A stretch of DNA of 64,000 nucleotides from NCBI GenBank assembly GCA_041649015.1, contig JBAZNU010000002.1, positions 540,880 through 604,879 on the forward strand, given 5' to 3'. The notes beneath the pieces were generated by a model. It was not told the DNA's origin, searched no databases, and was given only the letters and a program-made list of their open reading frames with translations. Of this stretch, positions 1 to 9,765 are shown piece by piece; the stretch's first letter is position 1, and every line of letters starts with the position of its first letter. Position numbers and translations under genes: made by a program. The DNA comes from Ignavibacteria bacterium. Lineage in GTDB: Bacteria > Bacteroidota > Ignavibacteria > Tepidaquicellales > Tepidaquicellaceae.

Positions 1-2
1 GA

Positions 3-1301
3 AGCAGATTTCAGTTTAATTATTATCCATCGGACAGATTTAATGTTAAGTTTTTTGTGTCAGCGAATAAACAGGAAAGAGGACAGAATGACGGATTAAT
101 GTTTAGCGGTTCAAAGGATACACTGATGGACATTAATCTACCTATTCCCGTTAATCCCGACGCGTATGAGAAAATATTTACAACTTATAGTGACATAAAG
201 ATAACTGGCAGGTTTTTTAAAGACACATTATCTCTAACGAATTTGAATTTCTTTACGAATAATTCAATCAGAGAGTACAGAGATGAGGAGAACAGGGATG
301 AACCTAATGGGATTTTCATCGGAAAGAACTACCACAGTGTGCAATACGGATTTAATATTAATCAGACAATATATTTAATTCCGTTTAAATTGTCGCAGAT
401 AAAATTACTTGCAGGAGTTAAAGGATACTATAATCTATATAATTATGACAGAACAACATCGATGAAAATAGATTCAGTAATCGGAGTCAGATATTTTAAT
501 TTTAATGCTGTTGACGTATACTCAAGACTTGACCTTGTATACGATAAATTTTTAATTTCAGGAGCTATCAAATCTCAGAAATTCAACGACACATATCACT
601 TTATGTATGGCGCAGAATTGAATTACAGAATAGACTTTAGTAATATGACAAAGCTCGAAATAAAAGGAGGAACGAATAACACCACGTACGGATTTGATTA
701 TGAAGCTTTGTTTTACGATGAGAATTTTAACAGGTTCGAGGAGAATTACAATTCATCGCGAAAGCAGTATTATGAAGCAGGGTTTAAGTTTATATACAAT
801 AATTTTTCAATATCATACTTTAATTACCATTGTAACGTTTTCTCAGATTATTCAATCAAAAATTCGAATATAACGTTGGGTTATGATTCTAAAAATATAG
901 CGTTAATTCTTAATGTAAATTCATTTGATAAGAATAATTATAGTTTAGAAACAATACCGAGAATATTCATATCCTCAGATATTGCTTATAAGGATGTACT
1001 ATTCAAGAATAAACTTCTCCTGAAGACGGGATTCAATGTAAAGTATATATCCGACAGACCAATAATTGGCTATGATCAGTTTGCCAACTCCATAACCATT
1101 GAGGATAACTACTCTGCATTTGATTACTTTGATGTTGATTTTTACGTTGGTGCCAGGATTGGGAAAGCAAATATAAATATTACCGTAGCAAATATTTTTA
1201 ACAACCTTTTATACAATACAGCGTTATATCCGTTTGATGACAGGGGCGGATTGCTCAGGAGTATCTCAAGGTTTACAATTACCTGGGATTTCTGGAATTA
1301 G
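3..1301 (+). CDS. Outer-membrane beta-barrel protein, C-terminal part (TonB-dependent-receptor-like), cut by window edge
   Basis: The frame is open from base 3 (reading SRFQFNYYPSDRFNVKFF before the first GTG at 57), so the gene begins outside the window. The visible 430 or so residues alternate short aromatic-rich strands with polar loops, as in an outer-membrane barrel. The end resembles the last strands of TonB-dependent receptors: an 'ANIFNNLLYNTALYP' segment, a basic 'GLLRSISR' stretch and a final aromatic strand ending WDFWN. No plug domain can be seen because the N-terminus is missing, so a large porin or another barrel cannot be excluded. Its last four bases overlap the convergent glycosyltransferase gene. 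Ligand unknown. Confidence 0.6.
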   Translation, partial: SRFQFNYYPSDRFNVKFFVSANKQERGQNDGLMFSGSKDTLMDINLPIPVNPDAYEKIFTTYSDIKITGRFFKDTLSLTNLNFFTNNSIREYRDEENRDEPNGIFIGKNYHSVQYGFNINQTIYLIPFKLSQIKLLAGVKGYYNLYNYDRTTSMKIDSVIGVRYFNFNAVDVYSRLDLVYDKFLISGAIKSQKFNDTYHFMYGAELNYRIDFSNMTKLEIKGGTNNTTYGFDYEALFYDENFNRFEENYNSSRKQYYEAGFKFIYNNFSISYFNYHCNVFSDYSIKNSNITLGYDSKNIALILNVNSFDKNNYSLETIPRIFISSDIAYKDVLFKNKLLLKTGFNVKYISDRPIIGYDQFANSITIEDNYSAFDYFDVDFYVGARIGKANINITVANIFNNLLYNTALYPFDDRGGLLRSISRFTITWDFWN

Positions 1302-2353
1302 TTTAATAGACTAACACACGCGGAATAAACCTCCTCAAGTTCTATTGTCCTGATACACTTAAATTCATCATCACCTTTCCATTTACATCTTGCGGGTCTG
1401 GGTGAATTGAAAAAACAAGGACTGCATTCAAGCCCTTTTCTGACTATTACATGATTAGTCTTCCACGGATAAAGTTCTTTGTGATTTGTATATCCGAATA
1501 TTGCAGCTATTGGAATTCCGAATGCTGATGCAGAATGAAGAAAAGCGGTATCGTTTGACACAAATAAATTACACTGTTTCAACCGAGCCATTGAATCCAT
1601 ATAATTGTTTGTGGAAGCTATCACTCCCCTGCCGTTCATCAATTTGTTTAATTCATTGTTTAATTCAAACTCAGAACCAAACAGAAGAATTTTTGCATTC
1701 CTTTCTTCGATTAATCTATTTCCAAGAGCTGCGTATTTTCTAACATCCCAGCGTTTGTTTATATGATTCTTCAGAGTTGAGGAGCCGGCATGAAACCCAA
1801 CTAAAAGTTTATTGCTATCAATACACTGATCTTTCATCCAGAGCTTTGCTGCATTCTCATCATCCTCATTCAAAAATATCTCAAGCCCGCCTGCATCATC
1901 AATATTAAAATCGCAAATCAACTTAACAAGATTCAGGTTTTGAACAACATTATGAATATCCTTTTCCTCATCGATTGTGAGATTATTTAAAAAGCTTAAG
2001 CTTGGAAACTTTGGATTGCTATAAGTATGTCCGTACCTTTTCTTTGCTCCTATCAAGTAATTCAGTATATTGTATTCATATCTATTAGATGGATAGACAT
2101 TTACCGATATGAAATAATCATTCTTCCTTATATCATAAATCTCTTTGAGTGATTTTACAGATGATTGCTTTAAAAAATCGATATGATAAATATTGTTAAG
2201 GTAAGGTGAAGTCCGGTACAGCTCTTTTACTGAATGAAACATCACTAACATATCTATTTTATAGTTCGGCAGATTATCATAAAGTATCTTCAAAGCAGGC
2301 GAAAACATCAATGCATCGCCTATACCCGATAAGGCGTTAATCAGAATTTTCAT
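1298..2353 (-). CDS. Glycosyltransferase family 9 (ADP-heptose:LPS heptosyltransferase type)
   Basis: A 351-residue protein with the GT9 layout: N-terminal 'NALSGIGDALMFSPAL' loop of the first Rossmann half, a middle 'VGFHAGSS' segment starting the second half, and the donor-site signature 'SNDTAFLHSASAFGIPIAAIFG' region near residue 270. The family transfers heptose or a related sugar from a nucleotide donor to lipid A-core or other surface glycan on the inner face of the cytoplasmic membrane. A short Cys pair (CSPC) near the end is common in this family. It overlaps the start of the upstream YfhO-type gene's 3' end by 17 bases, so it is the distal gene of a four-gene minus-strand envelope cluster. 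Acceptor and exact sugar cannot be told. Confidence 0.85.
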   Translation of the reverse strand: MKILINALSGIGDALMFSPALKILYDNLPNYKIDMLVMFHSVKELYRTSPYLNNIYHIDFLKQSSVKSLKEIYDIRKNDYFISVNVYPSNRYEYNILNYLIGAKKRYGHTYSNPKFPSLSFLNNLTIDEEKDIHNVVQNLNLVKLICDFNIDDAGGLEIFLNEDDENAAKLWMKDQCIDSNKLLVGFHAGSSTLKNHINKRWDVRKYAALGNRLIEERNAKILLFGSEFELNNELNKLMNGRGVIASTNNYMDSMARLKQCNLFVSNDTAFLHSASAFGIPIAAIFGYTNHKELYPWKTNHVIVRKGLECSPCFFNSPRPARCKWKGDDEFKCIRTIELEEVYSACVSLLN

Positions 2354-4712
2354 TCTTGTCTGAAGACTTTTTCCTTTTCGACAGAAAAACAGAAGCCGGT
2401 AATGTTATGATAAATAATAATGCTGTTACGAGAGAAATCGTTAGTCCTTTGCTGAATTCATCAGACTCATATTTCATTTCAATCACATGATTGCCCGCGG
2501 GAACCAGAACAGCTCTCATACAATAATCTGCTTTTAGTATTTTTATATGCTGCCCGTCTAAGTACGCTTTAAATGCAGGATAATATACTTCGCTGAAATA
2601 CAACAGTCCTTCTTGGGGTGTATTAACTTCCACTTTCATTGAGTTTATATCCCTGTCAAAAATCCGATAACTTGCCACAGGTTTAGGCTCATCAGCATTT
2701 AATTTGGGTAAATTCAAATTTTCTTTGTCTGTTATTACTAACGTCCTTCTGTAATCGAATCCTGAATAAGTCATAAAATTTTTTGCAAGGCTGTCATTAT
2801 CAAACTGCACTGCATCAAAAAACATCGCAACTCTTGGAATAAACGATTCATTCCTTCCAAGATACGGATTCTTTTGTATTGAATCGGTCATCATGTGATA
2901 CTTCACATTCATTAAATCGTGAGATTGGGTACTTTTCGCATCGTTCCCATTTGGAGGAATAAAATCTTTCAGGAGAAGTGCACCGTATCCTTCTAGAAGT
3001 TCAATGTTATCTACGTATCCCTGATTCCTTTGAAAAAGCATCGCACTTGGATTATAATGTCTCGAATTTACTCTGAAGATTTCACTCTTCATTTCCTGCT
3101 TAAGTTTTTCTGCAATCTGAGAACGCTGCATATATAAGGATTCAGGATTCTTTGTACCGTTATTCTGGGCAAACCATATCTGATAAATTTCAATCAACAA
3201 AACCAATACTATTAATAGACCAAAAATATTAGAATTCAATTTCCCGTTCGAGTATAAATATATTAATGCTGCAAAAGCTACACTGAACAGCAAAAAGGTC
3301 AACGCCTGAGACTTTATATAATCGACTATCTGTGAAGTTTGAGATGCGTTTGCCGGTAGAAGCATACCTGTGTAAACAATTAGAAAAAGGAGAAACAGAA
3401 TTCCTGCAACAGAGAATATGTATTTATTCGTGAAATATTCTTTTATTTTTCCGCTGCTAACAATACCGTTTGTTCCAATCATGGTAATTAGTATTACTGC
3501 CATCATGGTAATGTAAACTACGTGAGCGGGATTCCTGAATCTGTTAAAGAAAGGGACATAATCGAACAATAATTTATGGAAAAAGAAGTTCCCGCCTAAG
3601 GAAAAGAAAAAAGTAAAAATAATTATAAATAGGGTAAAATATGCTAAATAAACATTTTTCTTCTCTTTAAAGAAATATTTTAAAGATGGATAGAATAAAA
3701 TAACAATAATTGTAGAAAGGAATATATTCGAAATTGAAAACATCCAGGGACCTTCGGAATGTTTCGACCAATACTGAATATCAGTTATCTTTTCATTACC
3801 GCTCCATACTCCGAAGTACTTTGGAATAATCAAAGTAATATAGTCATAAATATGCATCGAGCCCTGTTTGGCAAATGCATAATCAAATGAAGCACGATTC
3901 GAAATACCGACAAACTCAAGTGCCGGCAGCAACTGAAAGGCAGTCAACCCAAATGTAAAAATCAGAGATACTGCAAGTCCTAAAAAAAGATGTACTATAT
4001 CAGAATTTTTCTTTTCTCTGTAATATCCGTATGCAATAAACAATGTATAAACACCTATAAAGAAGAAATTAAAGAATGGAACCTGAGGATATCCTGCAAG
4101 TACACACAAAGCCATTACTAGTCCAGCAAGTATGGAATAATGATATTTTTTTGAATCGACAAACTTAAGCCACAAAAGAAAGAAAAGCGGAAACCACGTT
4201 GCAGCCTCAATAAGCGGTTGGTGCATCATGTGTATCATCATGTAACTTGAGTATGTGAATAGCAATGCAAATATGGTAGAAAACAATCCAGATAACTTAA
4301 AATGTTTAGCTAAATAAAATGTGAATATTGAAGTTAGAAGATAATGAAAAATTATCGTATTCTGAATTGCTAATGCGGATAACTTATCGTTCTTGACAAA
4401 AAACTGCAGGATGTAATTAAACGGGTACAATACCGCTATCTGTAAATCAGCAAAGAATGGTACACCGCTAAAGGCGAACGGATTCCAGAACGGGAATACA
4501 CCCTTGTTAAGCATCAGCGAAGCCATATACTTCCCGGGATAATATTGTTCTATGAAATCATCGAAGAGATAAGCGTTTCCGGGAAGTAGTTCCCGGAAAA
4601 ATACAAGCCAGAATATTCCTAACAAACCAAGCGCAACATAATTGTTATCAAGCAGGTTCGTTACAGCGGATTGTACTTTAGACGTCGTTGATTTTTTAAT
4701 TTGCTTTGCCAA
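2337..4712 (-). CDS. YfhO-family polytopic membrane protein
   Basis: A 791-residue protein with about a dozen hydrophobic segments over residues 25-510, then a soluble C-terminal region and a last membrane helix before a basic tail. The first periplasmic loop reads 'FRELLPGNAYLFDDF' then 'PFWNPFAFSGVPFFADLQ', and the C-terminal part carries 'YYPAFKAYLDGQ' and 'VPAGNHVIEMKY', both typical of the YfhO family (Gram-positive members are involved in glycosylating lipoteichoic acid). By family it is a GT-C-like enzyme using a lipid-linked sugar donor outside the membrane. It sits one base after the GT2-methyltransferase gene and overlaps the GT9 gene, suggesting a role in surface glycan assembly. 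Confidence 0.8.
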   Translation of the reverse strand: MAKQIKKSTTSKVQSAVTNLLDNNYVALGLLGIFWLVFFRELLPGNAYLFDDFIEQYYPGKYMASLMLNKGVFPFWNPFAFSGVPFFADLQIAVLYPFNYILQFFVKNDKLSALAIQNTIIFHYLLTSIFTFYLAKHFKLSGLFSTIFALLFTYSSYMMIHMMHQPLIEAATWFPLFFLLWLKFVDSKKYHYSILAGLVMALCVLAGYPQVPFFNFFFIGVYTLFIAYGYYREKKNSDIVHLFLGLAVSLIFTFGLTAFQLLPALEFVGISNRASFDYAFAKQGSMHIYDYITLIIPKYFGVWSGNEKITDIQYWSKHSEGPWMFSISNIFLSTIIVILFYPSLKYFFKEKKNVYLAYFTLFIIIFTFFFSLGGNFFFHKLLFDYVPFFNRFRNPAHVVYITMMAVILITMIGTNGIVSSGKIKEYFTNKYIFSVAGILFLLFLIVYTGMLLPANASQTSQIVDYIKSQALTFLLFSVAFAALIYLYSNGKLNSNIFGLLIVLVLLIEIYQIWFAQNNGTKNPESLYMQRSQIAEKLKQEMKSEIFRVNSRHYNPSAMLFQRNQGYVDNIELLEGYGALLLKDFIPPNGNDAKSTQSHDLMNVKYHMMTDSIQKNPYLGRNESFIPRVAMFFDAVQFDNDSLAKNFMTYSGFDYRRTLVITDKENLNLPKLNADEPKPVASYRIFDRDINSMKVEVNTPQEGLLYFSEVYYPAFKAYLDGQHIKILKADYCMRAVLVPAGNHVIEMKYESDEFSKGLTISLVTALLFIITLPASVFLSKRKKSSDKNENSD

Positions 4713-4713
4713 T

Positions 4714-6162
4714 TTAATCGCTCTGTTTTTTGCAAATAAATATAAACTGATACCCTAAAAGTCTCTTAAACAAAACTGTTTTAATGTTTAAAAGAAAATT
4801 TAAAACATAACCAACATTCCTTTTAAGCATATCAGGGAGTATCTCAATTACGGGTATTGGTGTAACCCTCTGTTCAACTATATCAAGTTTATGATTCCTT
4901 AAAATATTCTTTATAATCCTGTATGTGAATAAATGCAGGTGTGTCTTGTCAAGTATTCCTTTATCAGCCAGCGGAAGCCGCCCAATGAGCAGGTTCAGCC
5001 GCACATATATGTTTGCAAAATTCGGAAGAGAGATTACTACCCTGCCGTCTTTTTTAAGTAGATTTTTGGAATCATTAATGAGATTATTGTAATCTTGAAG
5101 ATGCTCAAGAATATCCATAAAAAGGATATAGTCAAAACCATTCTCCTTTTCAAGCTCCCTGGGAAATCCTTTATTCAGGTCGTACTGATAAAACTTATTG
5201 AAGTTCTTCGTTGTATTTTCCGAAACGGGTATAAAATCAACACCAACTTTATAATTCTTTCCCGAAATATGTTCAGCGAACAACCCGTCACCGCAGCCAG
5301 CATCAAGTATTTTTTGATTGTCTTTCTTGTTTAAAATATCGAGTATAATTTTATGGCTCGAATATGGATAAAGTTTTAAAGGATAAGGAATATAATATTC
5401 AGAATACACATCAGATTTCTTCTTACCTTTAATAGTATTAATGTATTCCTTTGTTGTACTGAAGATATTACGTGCATACTTCATTCCGTTCACATAACAT
5501 ATTTCGTCTCCGTAGTAAGTTGGAATCGGTATTTCATCAATCTTTAAATTGTTATGATTTGCTTTTATGATTATCTGCGTATCAAAATGGAAATCATCAG
5601 TTGTGTTTTCAAGATTAAGTTTTTTAAGTCCTGAGATCGAATAAGCTCTGTAACCAGAGTGAAACTCAGTTAGGTTCATCTTAAGTTTTCTGTTCTGAAA
5701 TGTAGATAGTATTTTATTGCCAATGTATTTATAAAACGGCATGCCGCCTTTTAATGCGCCTCCGTACTTAGTCATCATTCTTGAGCCGAGAACAACATCG
5801 GTATCGCCGTCAGTTATCGGAGAATACATATCCTGAAGTATTTCTGGAGCATACTGTCCGTCTCCGTGAAGCAGTACTACGACATCAAATTTTTTTTCCG
5901 CAAAGTATGAAAATCCTTTTTTCTGATTTCCGCCGTACCCAAGATTCTTATCATTCAGGTATAAATGGAGTTTCTCAAGTTTATTTAATTCCTTATATCC
6001 TATTGACACCATGTATGTATTATCCTTGCTGGCATCGTCGAAAACAGCTATCTCGTCAATCTCATCATAAACATTCTGCGGTATTCTATCAAGTACTTTA
6101 TGTAAAGTTGTTGATGCATTGTAAGCTACAATCAGTATACCGATCTTTTTATTATTTCTCAT
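4714..6162 (-). CDS. Fusion: GT2 glycosyltransferase + SAM-dependent methyltransferase
   Basis: Residues 1 to about 235 are a DPM1-like family 2 glycosyltransferase: 'GILIVAYNASTTLHKVLDRI' start, 'DDASKDNT', the metal-binding 'HGDGQYAPE' (DXD equivalent) and 'FHSGYRAYS'. Residues 260-480 are a class I methyltransferase: SAM motif I 'ILDAGCGDGLFAEHI' near residue 285, acidic 'YDLNKGFP', then 'FDYILFMDILEHLQDY' and 'GRVVISLPNFANI'. GT2 enzymes of this type transfer sugars from NDP-donors to polyprenyl phosphate; the methyltransferase half resembles enzymes that alter a lipid-linked or glycan substrate. The two activities are therefore tethered, probably acting on one pathway with the flanking YfhO and DUF2723 proteins. 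Whether it is one protein in relatives is not known to me. Confidence 0.85.
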   Translation of the reverse strand: MRNNKKIGILIVAYNASTTLHKVLDRIPQNVYDEIDEIAVFDDASKDNTYMVSIGYKELNKLEKLHLYLNDKNLGYGGNQKKGFSYFAEKKFDVVVLLHGDGQYAPEILQDMYSPITDGDTDVVLGSRMMTKYGGALKGGMPFYKYIGNKILSTFQNRKLKMNLTEFHSGYRAYSISGLKKLNLENTTDDFHFDTQIIIKANHNNLKIDEIPIPTYYGDEICYVNGMKYARNIFSTTKEYINTIKGKKKSDVYSEYYIPYPLKLYPYSSHKIILDILNKKDNQKILDAGCGDGLFAEHISGKNYKVGVDFIPVSENTTKNFNKFYQYDLNKGFPRELEKENGFDYILFMDILEHLQDYNNLINDSKNLLKKDGRVVISLPNFANIYVRLNLLIGRLPLADKGILDKTHLHLFTYRIIKNILRNHKLDIVEQRVTPIPVIEILPDMLKRNVGYVLNFLLNIKTVLFKRLLGYQFIFICKKQSD

Positions 6163-6186
6163 GTCTATCCATTAATCTAAAGGAAT

Positions 6187-8841
6187 CTATTTCTTTTCCT
6201 CTTCGCCAGACATTTTCAACTTCAAACTTTCTCTTTTCTGATTGACTGAAGGATCTCTTTGATCGAGTTCGTTTAAAAGATTGAGTGCTTTTTGATATTC
6301 ACCCTTTGCTTCATAGATATCAAGCAATATTCTGTAAGGATTATAGAAGCTGGATGTATTCGGATTTGTACTCCTTTTATCTATCAGTGCACCTTCCTCA
6401 GCGATTTTCGCAAAATCATAAAATTTTTGTTTATTACCGATCATGTTGTATAACATTGCTACCTGATAACTTTGCCTGTAATCCATCTTAAATTTGGAAG
6501 TTGGTATTACATCTTCCATGCGTTTAAGTACTTTAGCAGCCTGATCTAAATTAGTGGAATCCATTCCGTAAGTATTTGCTAACCATACAAAAATTGTCCT
6601 GTACATTTCAATCATTCGTTGCTGAGTCTCATCAAAAAACAGGTTCTCATGGTTTAAACTTCTGAACAAAAATCCGTACTGAGGTGTCATACTTGGTACT
6701 GCTGGAGGTTCAAATATAGACTTATAGGTAATTTCTTTATTAACAGCAACGTCCATACCGTTTCCAACTTTGTATGGTAGTAATTTATGAGCCATACCTT
6801 CCAAAATCAGATAATCACCAAGACCTACAAAGTTTTCAGGTGACACTGTTGCCGAGAAATAAATCGGCCTTTTCCATTTATTAGCTTTTATAATATCAAG
6901 AAGCAATATATCATTAAATTTAATCCCGGTTATTGTTCTATTTCCAGATTTCTGCCGAATCGTTGCAGGAACTGTAAAGACAATCTTTTCGGGTTTTACT
7001 TGCATCGTATCCGGATATACTTCTGATGGTACATCAAGTACCTGAATCTTCTTTTCATCCCATTCTCTCGGCCGTATAAAATCCGGATTTGACAATTGTG
7101 CATCCGTAATTGTCATTGGTACGGTCAGAGAACCATAAGGTCTCTCATTCTTTAACTGAAGATTATACCAATCTGTTTGTGCTAATGACAGGTTAATAAT
7201 TCTTATATCCTGCCTTACGCCGTAAGCAGCCTGTAGACACCATAAAGGGAAAGTATCGTTATCGCCGTTAGTTATAAGTATAGCATCCTTTTCGCAGCTT
7301 TGTAAAATATTATAAGCATAATCAAACGGGAAATAATTATCCTGTCTTGTCTGGTATGGGTAAGCAACTTTCAGCATATTGAGTGGAACAAATACAAAAG
7401 CTAATCCCATTACAACGGACGCTAAACCTATGCCGAGTTCCTTCTTACGCATCTCACTTAACAATTCGATAATTGCCACAATACCAAGTGATATCCATAA
7501 TGAAAATGCAAAGAATGCACCAATGTAGAAATAATCACGTTCACGAGGCTGAGGGTCTTGCTGATTCTGATAAAGCGCTGTAACCACACCCATTAATAAG
7601 AACATCAACAGAAAAACCATTGCGAGCTTCCAGTCTCGCCGGAAATGATGGAAAACTCCTATTAATCCAAGAATAAATGGAATTGCAAATAATTTTGAAA
7701 AATCTACTCCGTCTCCTTGTTGATACCCTGACCTGCCTATATACTGCCAGAAGAGGTAACGATTAAACATTTCATTAATCTGATATTTCCACATAAAATC
7801 CATATCACTTGTATAATTCTGCCAGGTTCTCCAGTGCTGTGGTTCCTGTGAATATCTACGGGGCAATACAAGAGGCTGATCACCATATTGTTCACGGTTT
7901 AAATAGGAAAGCAATCTTTCCATATTATCAGGATTGTTCTCGTCAAGCGGAAGATCCTGAACTCCGGATCTCTGAAGGACTGTTATGTAAGTGGTATAAC
8001 CCAAGACAATTAAGAACAATGAAGTAAACACTAAATTTAATGCTTTCGATTGTTTTTGGACCGAATATACTATACCGACAATTATTGCTAAAACTATAAT
8101 TACAAATCCGACAACGGGTGAAGACTGAATCAATGCGGGCATTTTTTTAACAATTAGCGGGTAAACAAGGAAAAACGATAACATAGAAACACCTACCGCA
8201 ATAAGAAAAGTTTTGAGTTTATATTCGAATCTTTTAAAATAAAACGCAATACCGAGTAAGAATAGAGTCTGAACTACAAGCAAATGAATACCAATAGACA
8301 ATCCGACAACGTAAGAAAAGAATAGTATATATTTATCACTGCCCGGTTCATCAGCTTTTTCCCACCATAACATCATCAAGTAAATACACAATGCCATAAG
8401 AAAAGTACCGAATCCGTAAACTTCAGCTTCCATCGCATTGAACCAAAAGCTATCAGCAAATGCAAGTGACAGAGCTCCAATAGAAGATGGAACCGCTATA
8501 ATTAAAATTTCATATAAATTCTTTGGAATACCTCTCCAGTTGATTATAACTTTCGTGCTTACTAAATACAGGAATAAAACAGTAAATGCACTCGATATCA
8601 CAGATAGATAATTCATTCTCAAACCAACGTCCGTAGCAGTGGGAAGCATTGTGAAAATTTTTCCTACAAGAATGTGCAAAGGAGCACCCGGAGGGTGCGG
8701 AGTAGAAAGCGTAAAAGCACATGCAATAAACTCACCGCAATCCCAGAAAGATAATGTAGGCTGAACTGTAATAAAGTAAACTATCAGAGAAAATAAGAAT
8801 ACAAATGCGCCGGTTATTCGGTTAATCAGTTTGAAATTCAT
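6187..8841 (-). CDS. DUF2723 membrane protein with C-terminal TPR-like region
   Basis: An 884-residue protein. The N-terminus carries the DUF2723 signature: 'YFITVQPTLSFWDCGEFIA' followed by 'STPHPPGAPLHILVGKIF' in the first outer loop, where the Asp-Cys-Gly-Glu and His-Pro-Pro-Gly residues are diagnostic. About ten to twelve transmembrane helices lie in residues 10-500, then a soluble domain ('ITNGDNDTFPLWCLQ') and TPR-like helix pairs from about residue 770. DUF2723 proteins belong to the GT-C superfamily (protein O-mannosyltransferase-like) and are common in Bacteroidota and Ignavibacteria. It is the first gene of the minus-strand glycan cluster. Substrate unknown. Confidence 0.85.
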   Translation of the reverse strand: MNFKLINRITGAFVFLFSLIVYFITVQPTLSFWDCGEFIACAFTLSTPHPPGAPLHILVGKIFTMLPTATDVGLRMNYLSVISSAFTVLFLYLVSTKVIINWRGIPKNLYEILIIAVPSSIGALSLAFADSFWFNAMEAEVYGFGTFLMALCIYLMMLWWEKADEPGSDKYILFFSYVVGLSIGIHLLVVQTLFLLGIAFYFKRFEYKLKTFLIAVGVSMLSFFLVYPLIVKKMPALIQSSPVVGFVIIVLAIIVGIVYSVQKQSKALNLVFTSLFLIVLGYTTYITVLQRSGVQDLPLDENNPDNMERLLSYLNREQYGDQPLVLPRRYSQEPQHWRTWQNYTSDMDFMWKYQINEMFNRYLFWQYIGRSGYQQGDGVDFSKLFAIPFILGLIGVFHHFRRDWKLAMVFLLMFLLMGVVTALYQNQQDPQPRERDYFYIGAFFAFSLWISLGIVAIIELLSEMRKKELGIGLASVVMGLAFVFVPLNMLKVAYPYQTRQDNYFPFDYAYNILQSCEKDAILITNGDNDTFPLWCLQAAYGVRQDIRIINLSLAQTDWYNLQLKNERPYGSLTVPMTITDAQLSNPDFIRPREWDEKKIQVLDVPSEVYPDTMQVKPEKIVFTVPATIRQKSGNRTITGIKFNDILLLDIIKANKWKRPIYFSATVSPENFVGLGDYLILEGMAHKLLPYKVGNGMDVAVNKEITYKSIFEPPAVPSMTPQYGFLFRSLNHENLFFDETQQRMIEMYRTIFVWLANTYGMDSTNLDQAAKVLKRMEDVIPTSKFKMDYRQSYQVAMLYNMIGNKQKFYDFAKIAEEGALIDKRSTNPNTSSFYNPYRILLDIYEAKGEYQKALNLLNELDQRDPSVNQKRESLKLKMSGEEEKK

Positions 8842-9041
8842 TTTTATGTATAAAATTTAATAAACCTAAAAAATTACACGATTTTTATACTATTTTCAAG
8901 TTACAAACCCAATAATCTTGCTGAATGCATAAGTATTTTTAGGTATAAAATGCGGTTCAAATTTCACGGATTAAATGAAATTCGAAAATCCAATTTCTAA
9001 TATGTCATTCTAAATAAGAAAATAATTATCTAACTGTTATA
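8842..9041. other. 200-bp gene-free gap
   Basis: AT-rich spacer between the start of the DUF2723 gene and the stop of the small barrel gene. I see no open frame, no strong hairpin and no clear repeat here; a promoter for the downstream glycan cluster is expected in this stretch but I cannot point to a convincing -35/-10 pair. Confidence 0.5.
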
Positions 9042-9749
9042 TCAAAAATTGAAACCTATTTTAATGTTCAGCAAAACAGAATTCATATTGCTCGCAATTG
9101 ATGAAATTAAAGGATAATCCCTATTGAGCGGTAGAGGTACAAATCTGTAACCAAGCTCTGCGCCATATGTTACACTTTCTCCTCCTGAATATCCGAATGA
9201 AAACTGTGCATTACCCGTCCAGATAGAATTATACTCACTTCTTATGTTTAACATATTCGTCATAGTATTATCGGGATAGATATAATTTTCGTATTCTTCC
9301 CTAATAAACATTGGTCCCGCAGCAATTCCAAAAAACAATCCTTTTGCAAAATATGATTTACTTTTTGCGAAAGGAAATAGTTTTATTTTTGCGTTTAGAG
9401 GAAATGCGAACAAAAATGGAGGTGAAGGAACATAGTAATAATTAGTTGTTCCAGACTGGTAATAAAATCCTTTATCGCCCCCTGATTTTGAGTGAATAAA
9501 AGAAGGAGCGAATTCGATTGAAACTATGTCCGACAGTTTGTATCCTATATGAGGAGTTAATTCCGAATTGAAAGAACTTACCCTGAAATTAAATGCCGGA
9601 TAAATTTCTCCTACGTCTGAATTGGTATAAATCATTACGGAATAACCAATCCCCGCATAAAATCCCGATTTCTGTTTACTAATATTTTGCGAATATGAAT
9701 AAGAGAAAGATAAAACTAACAAAATAAATAGAGTTGTTGTTCTTTTCAT
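9042..9749 (-). CDS. Small outer-membrane beta-barrel protein
   Basis: A 235-residue protein with an obvious N-terminal signal peptide (basic MKRTT, hydrophobic LFILLVLSFSYSYS, cleavage before or after QN). The mature part has alternating strands such as 'SGFYAGIGYSVMIY', 'LTPHIGYKLSDIVSIEFAP', 'GLFFGIAAGPMF', 'SVTYGAELGYRF', ending in a strand with terminal Phe (LNIKIGFNF), the usual outer-membrane targeting end. It fits the small OmpA-like/porin-family barrels abundant in this lineage; no specific function can be assigned. Its stop is followed by a gap, and its start lies just downstream of hslU, so it may be read from the hslV-hslU transcript. Confidence 0.7.
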   Translation of the reverse strand: MKRTTTLFILLVLSFSYSYSQNISKQKSGFYAGIGYSVMIYTNSDVGEIYPAFNFRVSSFNSELTPHIGYKLSDIVSIEFAPSFIHSKSGGDKGFYYQSGTTNYYYVPSPPFLFAFPLNAKIKLFPFAKSKSYFAKGLFFGIAAGPMFIREEYENYIYPDNTMTNMLNIRSEYNSIWTGNAQFSFGYSGGESVTYGAELGYRFVPLPLNRDYPLISSIASNMNSVLLNIKIGFNF

Positions 9750-9765
9750 ATTGGTAATGTTAATT

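Noticed and set aside
5781..6245. 154-codon plus-strand open frame opposite the GT2-methyltransferase gene
   Set aside because: It is antisense to conserved GT2 motifs and its translation shows no recognisable features.
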